A stretch of DNA of 58,380 nt, from the NCBI GenBank assembly GCA_018971105.1, contig JAGWVB010000004.1, positions 1 to 58,380 on the forward strand, given 5' to 3'. Every line of letters begins with the position of its first letter. The first letter of the stretch is position 1. Below are positions 8,979 to 18,066 of the stretch, piece after piece. A program made the position numbers and the translations under genes. The notes below the pieces were generated by a model. It had not been told where the DNA came from. It did no database searches and saw only the letters and a list, made by a program, of their open reading frames with translations. Origin of the DNA: Burkholderiales bacterium (GTDB lineage Bacteria > Pseudomonadota > Gammaproteobacteria > Burkholderiales > Burkholderiaceae_C).

Positions 8979-10106
8979 ATGAGATCCTGCCGCAAATGCC
9001 TGTTGCCCGAAGCCGCGCCGGGGGCCGATCTCGATGCGGGCGGCCTGTGCGCCCTGTGCCGGCATCCGCGGCCGGACACGCGCGAACGCGCCGAGGCGCT
9101 GCGCCTGGCGCGCGAGGCCGATCTCGAGCACGCGCTGGCCGCCTGCCGCGGCCAGGGGGCCTACGACTGCATCGCGCCGCTGTCGGGCGGCAAGGACAGC
9201 GTCTACCTGCTGTACAAGCTGAAGGTCGAATACGGCCTGCGCGTGCTGGCCTACACGACCGACATCGACATGGGCGAGATCGCCTGGGCCAATATCCGGC
9301 GCACGGTGGCCAAGCTCGACGTCGACCACGTCGTCTACCGGCCGCCGATGGACTTCTACCGCCGCCTGTTCCGCTGGCTGCTGATGAACCAGGAGGCGCG
9401 CGGCGCCGTGCACACGATCTCCTATGTGTACGCGCCATTGTTCGAGGGCAACGCGCTGGCCCTGGCGATGGAGAAGGGCGTGCCGCTGGTGCTGGCCGGT
9501 TACTCGCCCGGCCAGCCGATACCGCAGCGCATGGAATACGAGTTCCCGCGCCTGGCGATCTCGAAGGTGGACTGGACGCCGCCCGAATTGGTGGCATCGG
9601 GCGAATTCAGCGCCGACGACCTGCACCGCTTCTGGAACCCGGCGCGCTACGGCGCCGACGCGCGGTTCCCGCGCTACCTGGCGCCTTACCATGCCTGGCG
9701 CTACGATCAGGACGCGACGATGAAGAAGGTGGTCGAGCTGGGCTTGATCGGCTCCGCCAAGTACGCGAGCCCGGTGTTCTCGAACCTTCCGATCAACTGG
9801 CTGTTGATGTATTCGGACCTGAGGAATTTCGGCTACAACCCCTATGCGCCGGAATTCTCGGACCTGATCCGCGACGGCAAGGCCGACCGGCGCTACTGGA
9901 AATTGATGGGCCGGGTGGTCGATTTCATCACCCTGAAGAAGATCTACCTGGGCTCGCATGTCAAGCACCACATGCAATGGCTGGGCTTGCGCGACGAGGA
10001 TCTGCGCATCACGCGGCCGAGCCGCCCCGAATGGCCGGCTTTCGTCGTCGACGACTGGGCCCGCGCCGCGCCCGCCGCCGATCTGATCGCCGCCGCCCCC
10101 CGTTGA
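8979..10106 (+). CDS. PP-loop N-acetyl-sugar-amidotransferase-like enzyme
   Basis: A 375-residue ATP-pyrophosphatase-fold protein resembling the WbpG/PseA family, which uses ammonia from a glutaminase partner to convert an acetamido group to an acetamidino group on sugars. A zinc-ribbon-like pair C4xxC7 and C24xxC27 precedes the PP-loop SGGKDS at residues 69-74. ATG 8979 was chosen because it begins directly at the MRSCRKC motif and has purine-rich GGGGAAG upstream. An upstream in-frame start would add about 50 atypical residues. No HisH/HisF-type partners are nearby, so its nitrogen donor and acceptor are unclear. It is the first gene of the operon; the oxidase follows after 15 bases. Confidence 0.75.
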   Translation: MRSCRKCLLPEAAPGADLDAGGLCALCRHPRPDTRERAEALRLAREADLEHALAACRGQGAYDCIAPLSGGKDSVYLLYKLKVEYGLRVLAYTTDIDMGEIAWANIRRTVAKLDVDHVVYRPPMDFYRRLFRWLLMNQEARGAVHTISYVYAPLFEGNALALAMEKGVPLVLAGYSPGQPIPQRMEYEFPRLAISKVDWTPPELVASGEFSADDLHRFWNPARYGADARFPRYLAPYHAWRYDQDATMKKVVELGLIGSAKYASPVFSNLPINWLLMYSDLRNFGYNPYAPEFSDLIRDGKADRRYWKLMGRVVDFITLKKIYLGSHVKHHMQWLGLRDEDLRITRPSRPEWPAFVVDDWARAAPAADLIAAAPR

Positions 10107-10121
10107 CCACCGGAATCGACC

Positions 10122-11771
10122 ATGGACACCCCCGCGAAGCGCGACCTGCCGCCCGAACTGATCGATGAGTTGCGTTCGATCCTCGGTGCCGACGGCGTGG
10201 TCGCCGACGACACCGAGGTCGAGGCGCTGACCCGCACCTGCCTGCCCTTTCGCACCCTGCCCTCGGTCGTCGTGTTCCCGCGCGACACCGCCCAGGTGCA
10301 GGCGACCGTGCGCGCGGCGGGGCGCGCGAAGGTTCCGGTCTGGCCCGTGAGCACGGGCAAGAACTGGGGCTACGGCGAGAAGGGCGCGGTCTACGAGGCC
10401 GGCATCACGATGATGCTGGAGCGCATGACGCGCATCGAGCAGGTCGACGAGCAGCTCGGCTACGCCGTCGTCGAGCCCGGCGTCACCTACCAGCAGCTCA
10501 ACGACCACCTGAAGCGGACCGGCTCGCGGCTGTGGGCCGATTGCACGGGCAGCACGCAGCACGGGAGCGTGATCGGCAACGCGCTGGACAAGGGCCGCGG
10601 ACTGACGCCGATGGCCGACCATTTCGGCAGCCTGTGCGGCATGGACGTGGTGCTGGCCGACGGCAGCCTGCTCGAGACCGGCGGCGGGCCGGCCGGCAAC
10701 AACCAGGTCCGCCACACCTACAAATGGGGCGTCGGGCCCTACCAGGACGGGCTGTTCACGCAATCCAATCTGGGCATCGTCGTCAAGTCCGGGGTCTGGC
10801 TGATGCCGGCGCCCGAGCGCTTCGACTTCGCCGCCTTCGAGTACAAGGCCGGACCGGAGCGGCTGGCGGCATTCATCGACGACCTGCAGTCGCTCGTGAT
10901 GTCGCGCGCGGTGCGCTCCCATCCCCATCTCGCGAACGACTTCGCGATGATGTGCATCCTGGCCCAGTATCCGCACGAGCTGCTGGACGGACGGCGCCAC
11001 CTCAGCGACGAGGCGGCGGCACGGTGGCGGCGCGAGCATGGCGTGGCGCGCTGGACCTTCGGTTGCGGCCTCTACGGCAGCCGCGAGGAGGTGCGCTACC
11101 AGAAACGGATGATCCGCCAGGTGCTCGGCCGCTACGGCATGGTGCAGTTCATCGGCGCCGCCGTGCGCGACGACATGCTCGGGCGCCTGGTGCGCTGGGC
11201 GGCGCCGATCGTGAACCGGATGCTGGGCAAGTCGCCCGAATTCACCGCCGTGATGCTGCCGGCGATCAACCTGTTCCGCGGCATCCCGACCGACGATTTC
11301 GCGCGCCAGGCCTATTTCAAGTCGTTCAAGGAAAAGCCCAGGGACCACATCGATCCGGCGCGCGACGGCTGCGGCTTCGTCTGGATCGGCCCCGTGGTGC
11401 CGTTCACGTCGGCGCATGTCATGAAGGCGCTGGCGCTGACGAAGGCGGTCTTCGACCGTCACGAGTTCGACTTCTTCGTCGAGGTCATCGTCGAGAGCCC
11501 GCGCTCGGTGATCGTGCTGGTGGGCGTGTTCTTCGAGCGCCACGACGCCGCCGACGCCGCGCGCGCCAAGGCCTGGTACGAGGAGGCCCGGCTGGCCTTC
11601 ATCGAGGCTGGCTACCCGCCGTACCGCGCCACGACGATGAGCCAGCCGCATGCGCTGGATGCGAACCCGGCGTCGAAGGCGCTGCTGGCGGCGCTCAAGC
11701 GCGCCGTCGACCCGGACAACCTCATCGCCCCCGGCCGCTACGGCACGCCGGAACGCCGCTCCGGGCCGTGA
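10122..11771 (+). CDS. FAD-linked oxidase, VAO / 4-cresol dehydrogenase type
   Basis: A 549-residue flavoprotein with the PCMH-type FAD-binding fold of the vanillyl-alcohol oxidase family, whose members oxidise para-substituted phenols and alcohols. The FAD motif PVSTGKNWGYG lies around residues 75-85, YAVVEPGVTYQQL and SVIGNALDKGRG follow, and the C-terminus VDPDNLIAPGRY is family-typical. There is no signal peptide. The ligand and any covalent flavin attachment cannot be read from the sequence. The stop overlaps the GTG start of the SDR gene (GTGA), implying coupled translation. Confidence 0.85.
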   Translation: MDTPAKRDLPPELIDELRSILGADGVVADDTEVEALTRTCLPFRTLPSVVVFPRDTAQVQATVRAAGRAKVPVWPVSTGKNWGYGEKGAVYEAGITMMLERMTRIEQVDEQLGYAVVEPGVTYQQLNDHLKRTGSRLWADCTGSTQHGSVIGNALDKGRGLTPMADHFGSLCGMDVVLADGSLLETGGGPAGNNQVRHTYKWGVGPYQDGLFTQSNLGIVVKSGVWLMPAPERFDFAAFEYKAGPERLAAFIDDLQSLVMSRAVRSHPHLANDFAMMCILAQYPHELLDGRRHLSDEAAARWRREHGVARWTFGCGLYGSREEVRYQKRMIRQVLGRYGMVQFIGAAVRDDMLGRLVRWAAPIVNRMLGKSPEFTAVMLPAINLFRGIPTDDFARQAYFKSFKEKPRDHIDPARDGCGFVWIGPVVPFTSAHVMKALALTKAVFDRHEFDFFVEVIVESPRSVIVLVGVFFERHDAADAARAKAWYEEARLAFIEAGYPPYRATTMSQPHALDANPASKALLAALKRAVDPDNLIAPGRYGTPERRSGP

Positions 11772-12886
11772 GCCAGATCCTGCTCACCGGGGCCACCGGC
11801 ACCATCGGCAGCGCGCTGCTGCCGCGCCTGCTGGCCGACCCGCAGGCGACGGTCTGGGCGCTGATCCGCGCGCGCGACGAGGCCGACCTGCAGGCGCGGC
11901 TCGGCGAACTGCTGCGCTACGCCGGCATCGGCGGCGCCGACGCGGCGCGCGTGCGGCCGCTGCGCGGCGACATCACGCAGCCCGACTTCGGCCTCGACGC
12001 CGCGACCTGGGGCCGGCTCGCGGCCACGACGACCCACCTCATCCACTGCGCCGCCAGCGTCAAGCTGACGATGACGCTGGACGAGGCGCAGGCCAGCGCC
12101 GTGCAGCCGGTGCGCACCGTGCTGCGCCTGGCCCGCGCCGGCGCCGCGACCGGCGCGCTGCGCAAGATCGATCTCGTCAGCACCGTCGGCGTCTGGGGGC
12201 GCGAGCCGGGCGTGATGCCGGAGCGGCGGCTGCCCGAGGTGCGGATCTTCCACAACACCTACGAGGCCGCCAAGGCCGAGGCCGAGCGCGTCGTCTGGGC
12301 CGAGGGCGAGGGCCTGCCGATCACGGTGCACCGCCCGAGCATGGTCGTGGGCGAGCGCGGCAGCGGTCGCGTCGTCCATTTCCAGGTCTTCTACCACCTG
12401 TGCGAATTCCTCTCGGGGACGCGCACCTTCGGCGTCATGCCCGAGCTCGGCCACACGCGGCTCGACACGGTGCCGGTGGACTGGGTCGCCCAGGCCATCA
12501 GCTGGTCCAGCAGCGAGCCCCGGACCGCCGGGCGCATCTTCCACCTCTGCTCGGGGCCCGAGCAGGCGCTGGCCCTTCCGGCGCTGCAGGCCCGCGTGCG
12601 CGCGCTGTGGGGCGCCCATGGCCGGCGGCTGCCGCGCCTGCGCCGCGTCGACCGCCGCCTGCTCGAACGGCTGGTGCCGCTGATCGGCTCTGTGGTGGGC
12701 GAGAAGTCGCGCCGTGCGCTGCGCGCCTTGCCGCCGGTGCTGGCCTATCTGGCCGAGGACCAGGGATTCGCGAACCAGGAGTCCGCACTCACCTTCGCAG
12801 CCGCCGGCATGCCCGTGCCGCCCATCGACAGCTATCTCGACGCCGTGCTGGGCTACTACCTCGACGCGCCCGGACGGACCCGGTGA
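11768..12886 (+). CDS. Thioester-reductase-like SDR (male-sterility domain type)
   Basis: An extended short-chain dehydrogenase/reductase of 372 residues. The Rossmann motif GATGTIG is at residues 8-14, and the catalytic pair is Tyr165/Lys169 in YEAAK. The early segment (RLGELLRYAG, then GDITQPDFGL and HCAASV) resembles the R-domains of carboxylic acid reductases and fatty acyl-CoA reductases, which reduce acyl thioesters with NAD(P)H. No carrier domain is attached. The GTG start at 11768 overlaps the oxidase stop by 4 bases, and its own stop overlaps the ligase GTG in the same way. It may reduce the acyl-CoA made by the next gene (inference). Confidence 0.8.
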   Translation: MSQILLTGATGTIGSALLPRLLADPQATVWALIRARDEADLQARLGELLRYAGIGGADAARVRPLRGDITQPDFGLDAATWGRLAATTTHLIHCAASVKLTMTLDEAQASAVQPVRTVLRLARAGAATGALRKIDLVSTVGVWGREPGVMPERRLPEVRIFHNTYEAAKAEAERVVWAEGEGLPITVHRPSMVVGERGSGRVVHFQVFYHLCEFLSGTRTFGVMPELGHTRLDTVPVDWVAQAISWSSSEPRTAGRIFHLCSGPEQALALPALQARVRALWGAHGRRLPRLRRVDRRLLERLVPLIGSVVGEKSRRALRALPPVLAYLAEDQGFANQESALTFAAAGMPVPPIDSYLDAVLGYYLDAPGRTR

Positions 12887-14661
12887 ACGCGGCGGGCGAC
12901 AACACCCTCGTGCGGCTGCTGGCGCGCCGCGTCGCGCAGACGCCGGCGGCCGTGGCCTACCGGATCGAGAACCGCGCCGGCGGCTGGGACGCGCTGAGCT
13001 GGGGCGATTTCGGCGCGCGCGTCGCGCGCCTGCGGCGGTCGCTGCAGGCGGCCGGACTGCGCCGCGGCGACCGGCTGGCGCTGATCGCGCCCGTGTCGTT
13101 CGAATGGGAGACGCTGCATCACGCGGCGCTCGCGCTGGGCGCCGTCGTCGTCGGCCTGGACGGGCATGACCTGCCCGAACGCATTGCCGCGATGGCCGAC
13201 GTGGCCGACATCACCGCCTGGGCGGTGACCCAGACCCGTCCGCTGGCGCAGTTGTCGGCGGACCGGCGTGGTCGCGCGCGCCTGCTGATCGCCCTCGCGG
13301 CGCTGGACGGCCACGGCCTCGACGGCCTGCCGCCCGCGCGCCGCTGGGATGAATTGCTCGCGCCGGCGCGCGACGGCGGCGACGACGCGGCCGACGCAGC
13401 GGTGGACACCGGCGCCGGCGCGCCCGCGCCCGGCGACGAGGCCACGGTGATCTTCACCTCGGGCACCACCGGCGCGCCCAAGGGCATCGCCTACAGCCAT
13501 GGCCAGCTGTGCCTGGCCGTCGATCGCATCGGCGAGGCCTATTCCTTTGCCGGTGCGCAGAGCCGGCTGCTGTGCTGGCTGCCCTTGTCGAACCTGTTCC
13601 AGCGCATCGTCAACCTCGCGGCGATGCGCCAGGGCGCCGCCACGAGCCTGCTCGCGGACCCGCGCCGGGTGATGGAGGTGGTGGCGCAGGTCGAGCCCGA
13701 GATCTTCATCGGCGTGCCGCGCTTCTACGAAAAGCTCTACGAAGGCATCCGCGCCAACATCGCCGCCCAGCCGGCCTGGCGGCGCCGCATCGCGAACTGG
13801 GCCTGGGACGTCGGCCGCCGCGCCGCGGCCGGCCCCCAAGGGTCGCGCGCGCCGTCCGCGCTGGCGCGGCGCCTGGCCGAGCGCCTGGTGCTGGCGCGCG
13901 TGCGTGCCGTGATGGGAACGCGGCTGCGCTGCATGGTCTCGGGTTCGGCGCCGATGCCGCGCCTGCTGCTGGACGAATTGCGCGCCCTGGGCTGGCTCGT
14001 GCTCGAGGCCTACGGCCTGAGCGAGAACGTGATGCCGATGGCGATGAACCGCCTCGACGACTACCGCCTGGGCAGCGTGGGCCGGCCGATGCCGGGCAAC
14101 GAGATCGTCGTCGATGCGGAAGGTGCGATCAAGGTGCGCGGCGCCGGCTTGTTCCGCGGCTATCTCGGCGACGCCGGGCCGGCGCCGTTCGATGCCGAGG
14201 GCTATTACGCCACGGGGGACCTCGGCGCCATCGACGCCGACGGCTACCTCCGCCTCACGGGACGCAGCGGCGACCTGATCAAGACCTCGACGGGCCGGCG
14301 CGTCGCGCCCGCCGGCATCGAAGCCCGTTTGGGCGGGCTGCCGGGCATCGACCAGGTGATGGTCGTCGGCAATGGCCGCAAGGGCCTCGTCGCCCTGTGC
14401 ACCTGCAGCGGGGCCGACGACGCCGCGGCGCGCGCAACGCGCGAGTTCGCGCTGCGCGCACGCGTCGCCACGCTGGGCGAGCATGAGCGGCCGCTGGCGG
14501 TGGCGCTGCTGCGGCGGCCCTTCAGCATCGACGCCGGCGAACTCACGCCCAACCTGAAGCTGCGCCGCGCCGCGATCGAGCAACGCCATGCGGCGCTGAT
14601 CCAGTCGGCCTACGAACGGGCCGACAGCAGCCCTGCCGGCGCCGGCCTGCCCATCGTCTGA
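12883..14661 (+). CDS. AMP-dependent acyl-CoA ligase, long-chain type
   Basis: An ANL-superfamily adenylating enzyme of 592 residues. The phosphate-binding motif TSGTTGAPKG is at residues 192-201, followed by YGLSE, YATGDLG and a GRSGDLIKTSTGRRVAP hinge. The C-terminal catalytic Lys is probably in LTPNLKLRR. Length and motifs fit the FadD15/long-chain acyl-CoA synthetase branch. The GTG start at 12883 lies in a GTGA overlap with the SDR stop. It is the last gene of the operon, followed by a strong bidirectional terminator. The substrate is presumably a fatty or aryl acid; the sequence does not say which. Confidence 0.85.
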   Translation: MNAAGDNTLVRLLARRVAQTPAAVAYRIENRAGGWDALSWGDFGARVARLRRSLQAAGLRRGDRLALIAPVSFEWETLHHAALALGAVVVGLDGHDLPERIAAMADVADITAWAVTQTRPLAQLSADRRGRARLLIALAALDGHGLDGLPPARRWDELLAPARDGGDDAADAAVDTGAGAPAPGDEATVIFTSGTTGAPKGIAYSHGQLCLAVDRIGEAYSFAGAQSRLLCWLPLSNLFQRIVNLAAMRQGAATSLLADPRRVMEVVAQVEPEIFIGVPRFYEKLYEGIRANIAAQPAWRRRIANWAWDVGRRAAAGPQGSRAPSALARRLAERLVLARVRAVMGTRLRCMVSGSAPMPRLLLDELRALGWLVLEAYGLSENVMPMAMNRLDDYRLGSVGRPMPGNEIVVDAEGAIKVRGAGLFRGYLGDAGPAPFDAEGYYATGDLGAIDADGYLRLTGRSGDLIKTSTGRRVAPAGIEARLGGLPGIDQVMVVGNGRKGLVALCTCSGADDAAARATREFALRARVATLGEHERPLAVALLRRPFSIDAGELTPNLKLRRAAIEQRHAALIQSAYERADSSPAGAGLPIV

Positions 14662-14713
14662 GCGCCGCCGGCCCGGGCCTCGGGCGCAGGCAGAAACGGC
14701 GACCCCAAACGGA

Positions 14714-14737
14714 AAACGGGGGCTCGCGCCCCCGTTT
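14714..14737. terminator. Bidirectional intrinsic terminator
   Basis: A perfect 10-bp stem AAACGGGGGC / GCCCCCGTTT with loop TCGC lies between the convergent ligase and PEP-CTERM genes. A-rich and T-rich flanks (AAA before, TTT after) let it serve both strands. Confidence 0.8.
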
Positions 14738-14770
14738 CGTCGCGGGCCCGAAGGCCCTCGAACCCTGGTA

Positions 14771-15610
14771 TCAGGCAGTCGCCTGGGTGGCCTTGCGGCG
14801 GCGACCGACGACGGCGGCACCGACGAGCGCCAGGCCGACCAGCGACAGCGCACCCGGCTCCGGAACGGCCGTCGCAAAAGTCACGTTGGCGGTGCCCGAG
14901 TTCGTCGTACCCGGGATCGGCGTCGTCACCGTCACGTTGCCGCTGGCATCGACCGAGTAGCCGGTGTTCAGCGAATTGCCGCCGGCATTGCCCACGGCGA
15001 AAACGACGTTGAACGGATTCGGAGCGATGAAGAACGTGCCTTGCGTGCCGGCAGCCGGCGTGAAGGCCATGTTCGCGCTCAGGCTGGTCAGGGCCGAGCC
15101 GGTCGTCAACGGAGCGAGGCTGCCGAAGGCGATCGCGAAACCCACCACCGTGCCCGGGATCACCGAGGCCTGGCCGAGGTTGACCGTGGTCGCGGTGGAC
15201 AGGTTGGTGGCCACCAGGTTGATCGTGAAATTGAAGCCGGCGTTGTCGGCCGTGTACGTGCCACCCGACCAGCTGCCCGTGCCGCTGAGGTTGATGTTCG
15301 CGCTCAGCGACCAGCCGGTTCCCAGCCCGGTGCCGGCGATGGCGTTGGCCGCAGCGTCCTGGAAGCTCGTGACGTCGATATGACCGGTTTCGGTGAAGGC
15401 GACGCCGCTGCCCGTGTTGCCGGCGATGTTCAGCGTGCTGAACAGGTTCGACTGCATGCCGGCAGCGGTGAACTGCGAGCCGGAGGCCGAGACGCTGTCG
15501 CCCTGCGGGTTGATCGTGATGGGCGTCTGAACGTAACCGGCGTGGGCCAGCGTCGAGAGGGCCAGGGCGCCCGTGGCGACGGCGGCGGAAATCAACTTCT
15601 TCGTGAACAT
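14771..15610 (-). CDS. PEP-CTERM sorting-domain protein
   Basis: An exported 279-residue protein with a Sec signal peptide (MFTKKL to LAHA, about residues 1-24) and a classic C-terminal sorting tail from about residue 249: VPEP, a hydrophobic helix, then GRRRK. XrtA should cleave or transfer it at this tail. The body is Thr/Ser/Gly/Asn-rich and poor in charge, as in floc- or matrix-associated PEP-CTERM proteins; PepA-like flocculation proteins are a possible comparison I cannot confirm. It has an ideal Shine-Dalgarno AAGGAG 6 bases before the ATG and a sigma-54 promoter about 80 bases upstream. Confidence 0.93.
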   Translation of the reverse strand: MFTKKLISAAVATGALALSTLAHAGYVQTPITINPQGDSVSASGSQFTAAGMQSNLFSTLNIAGNTGSGVAFTETGHIDVTSFQDAAANAIAGTGLGTGWSLSANINLSGTGSWSGGTYTADNAGFNFTINLVATNLSTATTVNLGQASVIPGTVVGFAIAFGSLAPLTTGSALTSLSANMAFTPAAGTQGTFFIAPNPFNVVFAVGNAGGNSLNTGYSVDASGNVTVTTPIPGTTNSGTANVTFATAVPEPGALSLVGLALVGAAVVGRRRKATQATA

Positions 15611-15691
15611 GACCAGCTCCTTGCTGAGTGGGTTAACTTTCGGCCCCGACTCCGGTTTCCGGAGGGATATTCAGGCGCCACAACCATACAT

Positions 15692-15709
15692 AAGCATGCG
15701 CTGTGCCAA
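15692..15709 (-). promoter_or_regulatory. Sigma-54 (-24/-12) promoter of the PEP-CTERM gene
   Basis: Read on the minus strand, the site is TTGGCAC-AGCGCA-TGCTT. The -24 GG (15706-15707) and -12 GC (15694-15695) are separated by exactly 10 bases, and TTGGCAC matches the consensus -24 box. The predicted start near 15683 leaves a leader of about 70 bases to the ATG. The obvious activator is PrsR (27077-28444), which has the GAFTGA loop. Confidence 0.75.
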
Positions 15710-15908
15710 TCTCCGGCGAGATATTCCAAGTTGTTGATTTCATTGGATAAGTTTTCCATCAGCTGCATCCTCCCGAGGCCGGCCCGGATCTCGCTGTAAA
15801 GAATCCTGACAGGCCACCCCCGCGATCACCGTCGCGGGCCAGCCTGGCGCAGCCGGGCCGGACGCCTCCATCCTTCAGATAGACTGCAGGCGCATCTTGG
15901 AGCCTGCG

Positions 15909-16664
15909 TTGCCGACCGAGCCCGTCGCCGTCCTCACCGGAGTGCTGAAGTCCTACCAGATGGACGCGGTCACCGTCCCGGTGCTGCAGGGGATCGATCT
16001 CCTGGTCCGACCGGGCCACTTCACGGTCCTGCTGGGACCCTCGGGCAGCGGGAAGACCACGCTGCTGAACCTGGTCGGTGGCATCGACCGCGCCGACCAG
16101 GGCGAAGTCGTCGTCGCCGGCCGCTCGATCGCCGCCATGTCGGACGACGAGCTGTCCGACTTCAGGGCCGAGAACATCGGCTTCATCTTCCAGAACTTCA
16201 ACCTCATCCCGGTGCTGACGGCGTTCGAGAACGTCGAGTACCCGCTCGTGCTGGCCGGCATGGCTCCCGAGCGGCGCCGGCGGCGCGTCGCGCGGCTGCT
16301 GGACGCCGTCGGCCTCGCGGACCGCGCGGACAACCGTCCGGGCCAGCTTTCGGGAGGCCAGCGGCAGCGCGTCGCGATCGCGCGGGCGCTGGCGCGCAAG
16401 CCCAAGCTCGTCGTCGCGGACGAGCCGACGGCGAACCTCGACAGCGCCACCGGTGACGCGATCCTGAACCTGATGCGCCACATGCAGGAGCAGTACCGCA
16501 TCTCGTTCCTGTTTTCCTCGCACGACCGCAGCCTGATGAAGGCCGCCGACGATCTGATCACGCTGCGGGACGGCGTGATCCAGGGCATCCATCGCAAGGC
16601 CGTGGGGCCGGATGGCGTCGAACCGGACCCGGCAGCCGCGCCGCTGGACCATGAACCGGGCTGA
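15909..16664 (+). CDS. ABC transporter ATPase, LolD/MacB type
   Basis: A 251-residue ATPase of the LolD/MacB/FtsE group. Walker A GPSGSGKTT is at residues 43-51, the signature is LSGGQRQR, and Walker B is LVVADEPTANLDS. Such ATPases power extraction or mechanotransmission across the envelope rather than classic translocation. TTG at 15909 was chosen because GGAG lies 6 bases upstream. A TTG at 15897 would add four residues but has a poor ribosome site. It overlaps the permease gene by 14 bases. Confidence 0.85.
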   Translation: MPTEPVAVLTGVLKSYQMDAVTVPVLQGIDLLVRPGHFTVLLGPSGSGKTTLLNLVGGIDRADQGEVVVAGRSIAAMSDDELSDFRAENIGFIFQNFNLIPVLTAFENVEYPLVLAGMAPERRRRRVARLLDAVGLADRADNRPGQLSGGQRQRVAIARALARKPKLVVADEPTANLDSATGDAILNLMRHMQEQYRISFLFSSHDRSLMKAADDLITLRDGVIQGIHRKAVGPDGVEPDPAAAPLDHEPG

Positions 16665-18066
16665 CTGGTCGCTGGCGCTGCGCAATCTGCTGCGCAACCG
16701 GCGCCGCTCGATCTCGACCCTGGCCGCGCTGGCCATCGGCCTGGCAGCGATCCTCCTGTTCAGCGGATTCAAGGCCAACCTGGGCTACACCATGTTGACC
16801 GCCTACGCCCGCACCGGCGGTCACCTGCAGGTCCAGCATCGCGACTACTTCCTCTACGGCAGCGGCAACCCGACCGCCTACGGCATCGCCGACTACGAGG
16901 GCCTGGTCCAGGCGCTGCGCCGCGATCCCGTGCTCAAACCCCTGGTGTACGTGGTCACGCCCATGTTGCGTTTCGGCGGCCTGGCGGGCAATTTCGACGC
17001 CGGCATCTCGCGCACGGTGATCGGCACCGGACTCGTGGCGGCCGACGTCCAGCGCATGCGGGAATGGAACGAATACCAGGTGCCGGTGCTGCGGCCGAAT
17101 TTCCCGCTCCTGGGCGCGCCGCCCGATGGCGCCATCGTCGGCGTCGGCCTCGCCCGCGTGCTGCAATTGTGTGAACAACTGCATTTGAAGAGTTGCCACA
17201 AGCCGCAGGCGCAAGCCGCGGCCGCCGTGCAGCCCCGGGGCCCCGCGCTGCCGTCCGACATCGCGGACCTGGCGCAATCGGAGCAGGATTCGACGGCCGG
17301 CCCGGATGCGAAACCGGGCGCCCGCATCGAACTGCTTTCCAGCAGTGCGCGCGGGGCGCCCAACGTCGCCGGGCTGGACGTCATCGCCGCCGAGGACCAG
17401 GGATTCAAGGAACTGGACGAGATCTCGGTCATCGTGCAACTGGCCCAGGCCCAGCGGCTGGTCTTCGGCCGCGACAACCCGCGCGTGACGGCCATCATGA
17501 TCATGTTGAATCGGACCGCCGACGAGGCCAGGGCCGCGCAGCGGGTGCGCGAGATCCTCGGCCAGCGTGGCGGCGGGCAGCCGCTGGTGGTGCGCACCTT
17601 CGAGGACCTGAACCCGTTCTACGTCCAGAGCGATCGCATGTTCGACGTCATCTTCCGCTTCATCTTCGTGCTCATCGGCGGCATCGTGCTGTTCACGGTC
17701 GGCAACACGATGAATACCGCGGTCGTCGAGCGCACGGTGGAAATCGGCACCCTGCGCGCGATCGGACTGCGGCAGGCGGGCATCCGGCGCCTGTTCGTGA
17801 TCGAGGGATTCATCCTCGGCTGCGTCGGAGCGCTCGCCGGCTTGTTGGCGGCCAATGCGCTGGGAGCCCTCGTCAATCATTCCGGGCTGACCTGGCTGCC
17901 GCCCGGCAGTTCGGAACAACTGCCCCTGCAACTGCGCGTCATGGGCAACCTGGGAACCGTCGCCGCCACGACGCTGGGCCTGGTGGTCATCGCCACCGCG
18001 TCCGCCTGGTGGCCGGCCTGGCGCGCCGCCAACCTCAAAGTCGTGGAGGCCTTGCGCCATGCTTGA
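16651..18066 (+). CDS. FtsX/LolE-like ABC permease
   Basis: A 471-residue permease. One N-terminal membrane helix is at about residues 22-42, then a large periplasmic MacB-like domain, then three C-terminal helices (FRFIFVLIGGIVLFTVGN, IEGFILGCVGALAGLLAA, TTLGLVVIATASAWW) of the FtsX domain. This is the MacB/LolCE topology. The periplasmic domain carries a Gln/Ala/Pro-rich insertion around residues 185-225. ATG 16651 starts at MNRADWSLALRNLLRNRRRS; an upstream start would be in the ATPase tail. It overlaps the next gene by 8 bases. Confidence 0.85.
   Translation: MNRADWSLALRNLLRNRRRSISTLAALAIGLAAILLFSGFKANLGYTMLTAYARTGGHLQVQHRDYFLYGSGNPTAYGIADYEGLVQALRRDPVLKPLVYVVTPMLRFGGLAGNFDAGISRTVIGTGLVAADVQRMREWNEYQVPVLRPNFPLLGAPPDGAIVGVGLARVLQLCEQLHLKSCHKPQAQAAAAVQPRGPALPSDIADLAQSEQDSTAGPDAKPGARIELLSSSARGAPNVAGLDVIAAEDQGFKELDEISVIVQLAQAQRLVFGRDNPRVTAIMIMLNRTADEARAAQRVREILGQRGGGQPLVVRTFEDLNPFYVQSDRMFDVIFRFIFVLIGGIVLFTVGNTMNTAVVERTVEIGTLRAIGLRQAGIRRLFVIEGFILGCVGALAGLLAANALGALVNHSGLTWLPPGSSEQLPLQLRVMGNLGTVAATTLGLVVIATASAWWPAWRAANLKVVEALRHA

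Noticed and set aside
8121-11651. Long minus-strand open frame across the amidotransferase and oxidase genes
   Set aside because: It crosses two genes with clear motifs on the other strand and matches no family; a shadow frame.
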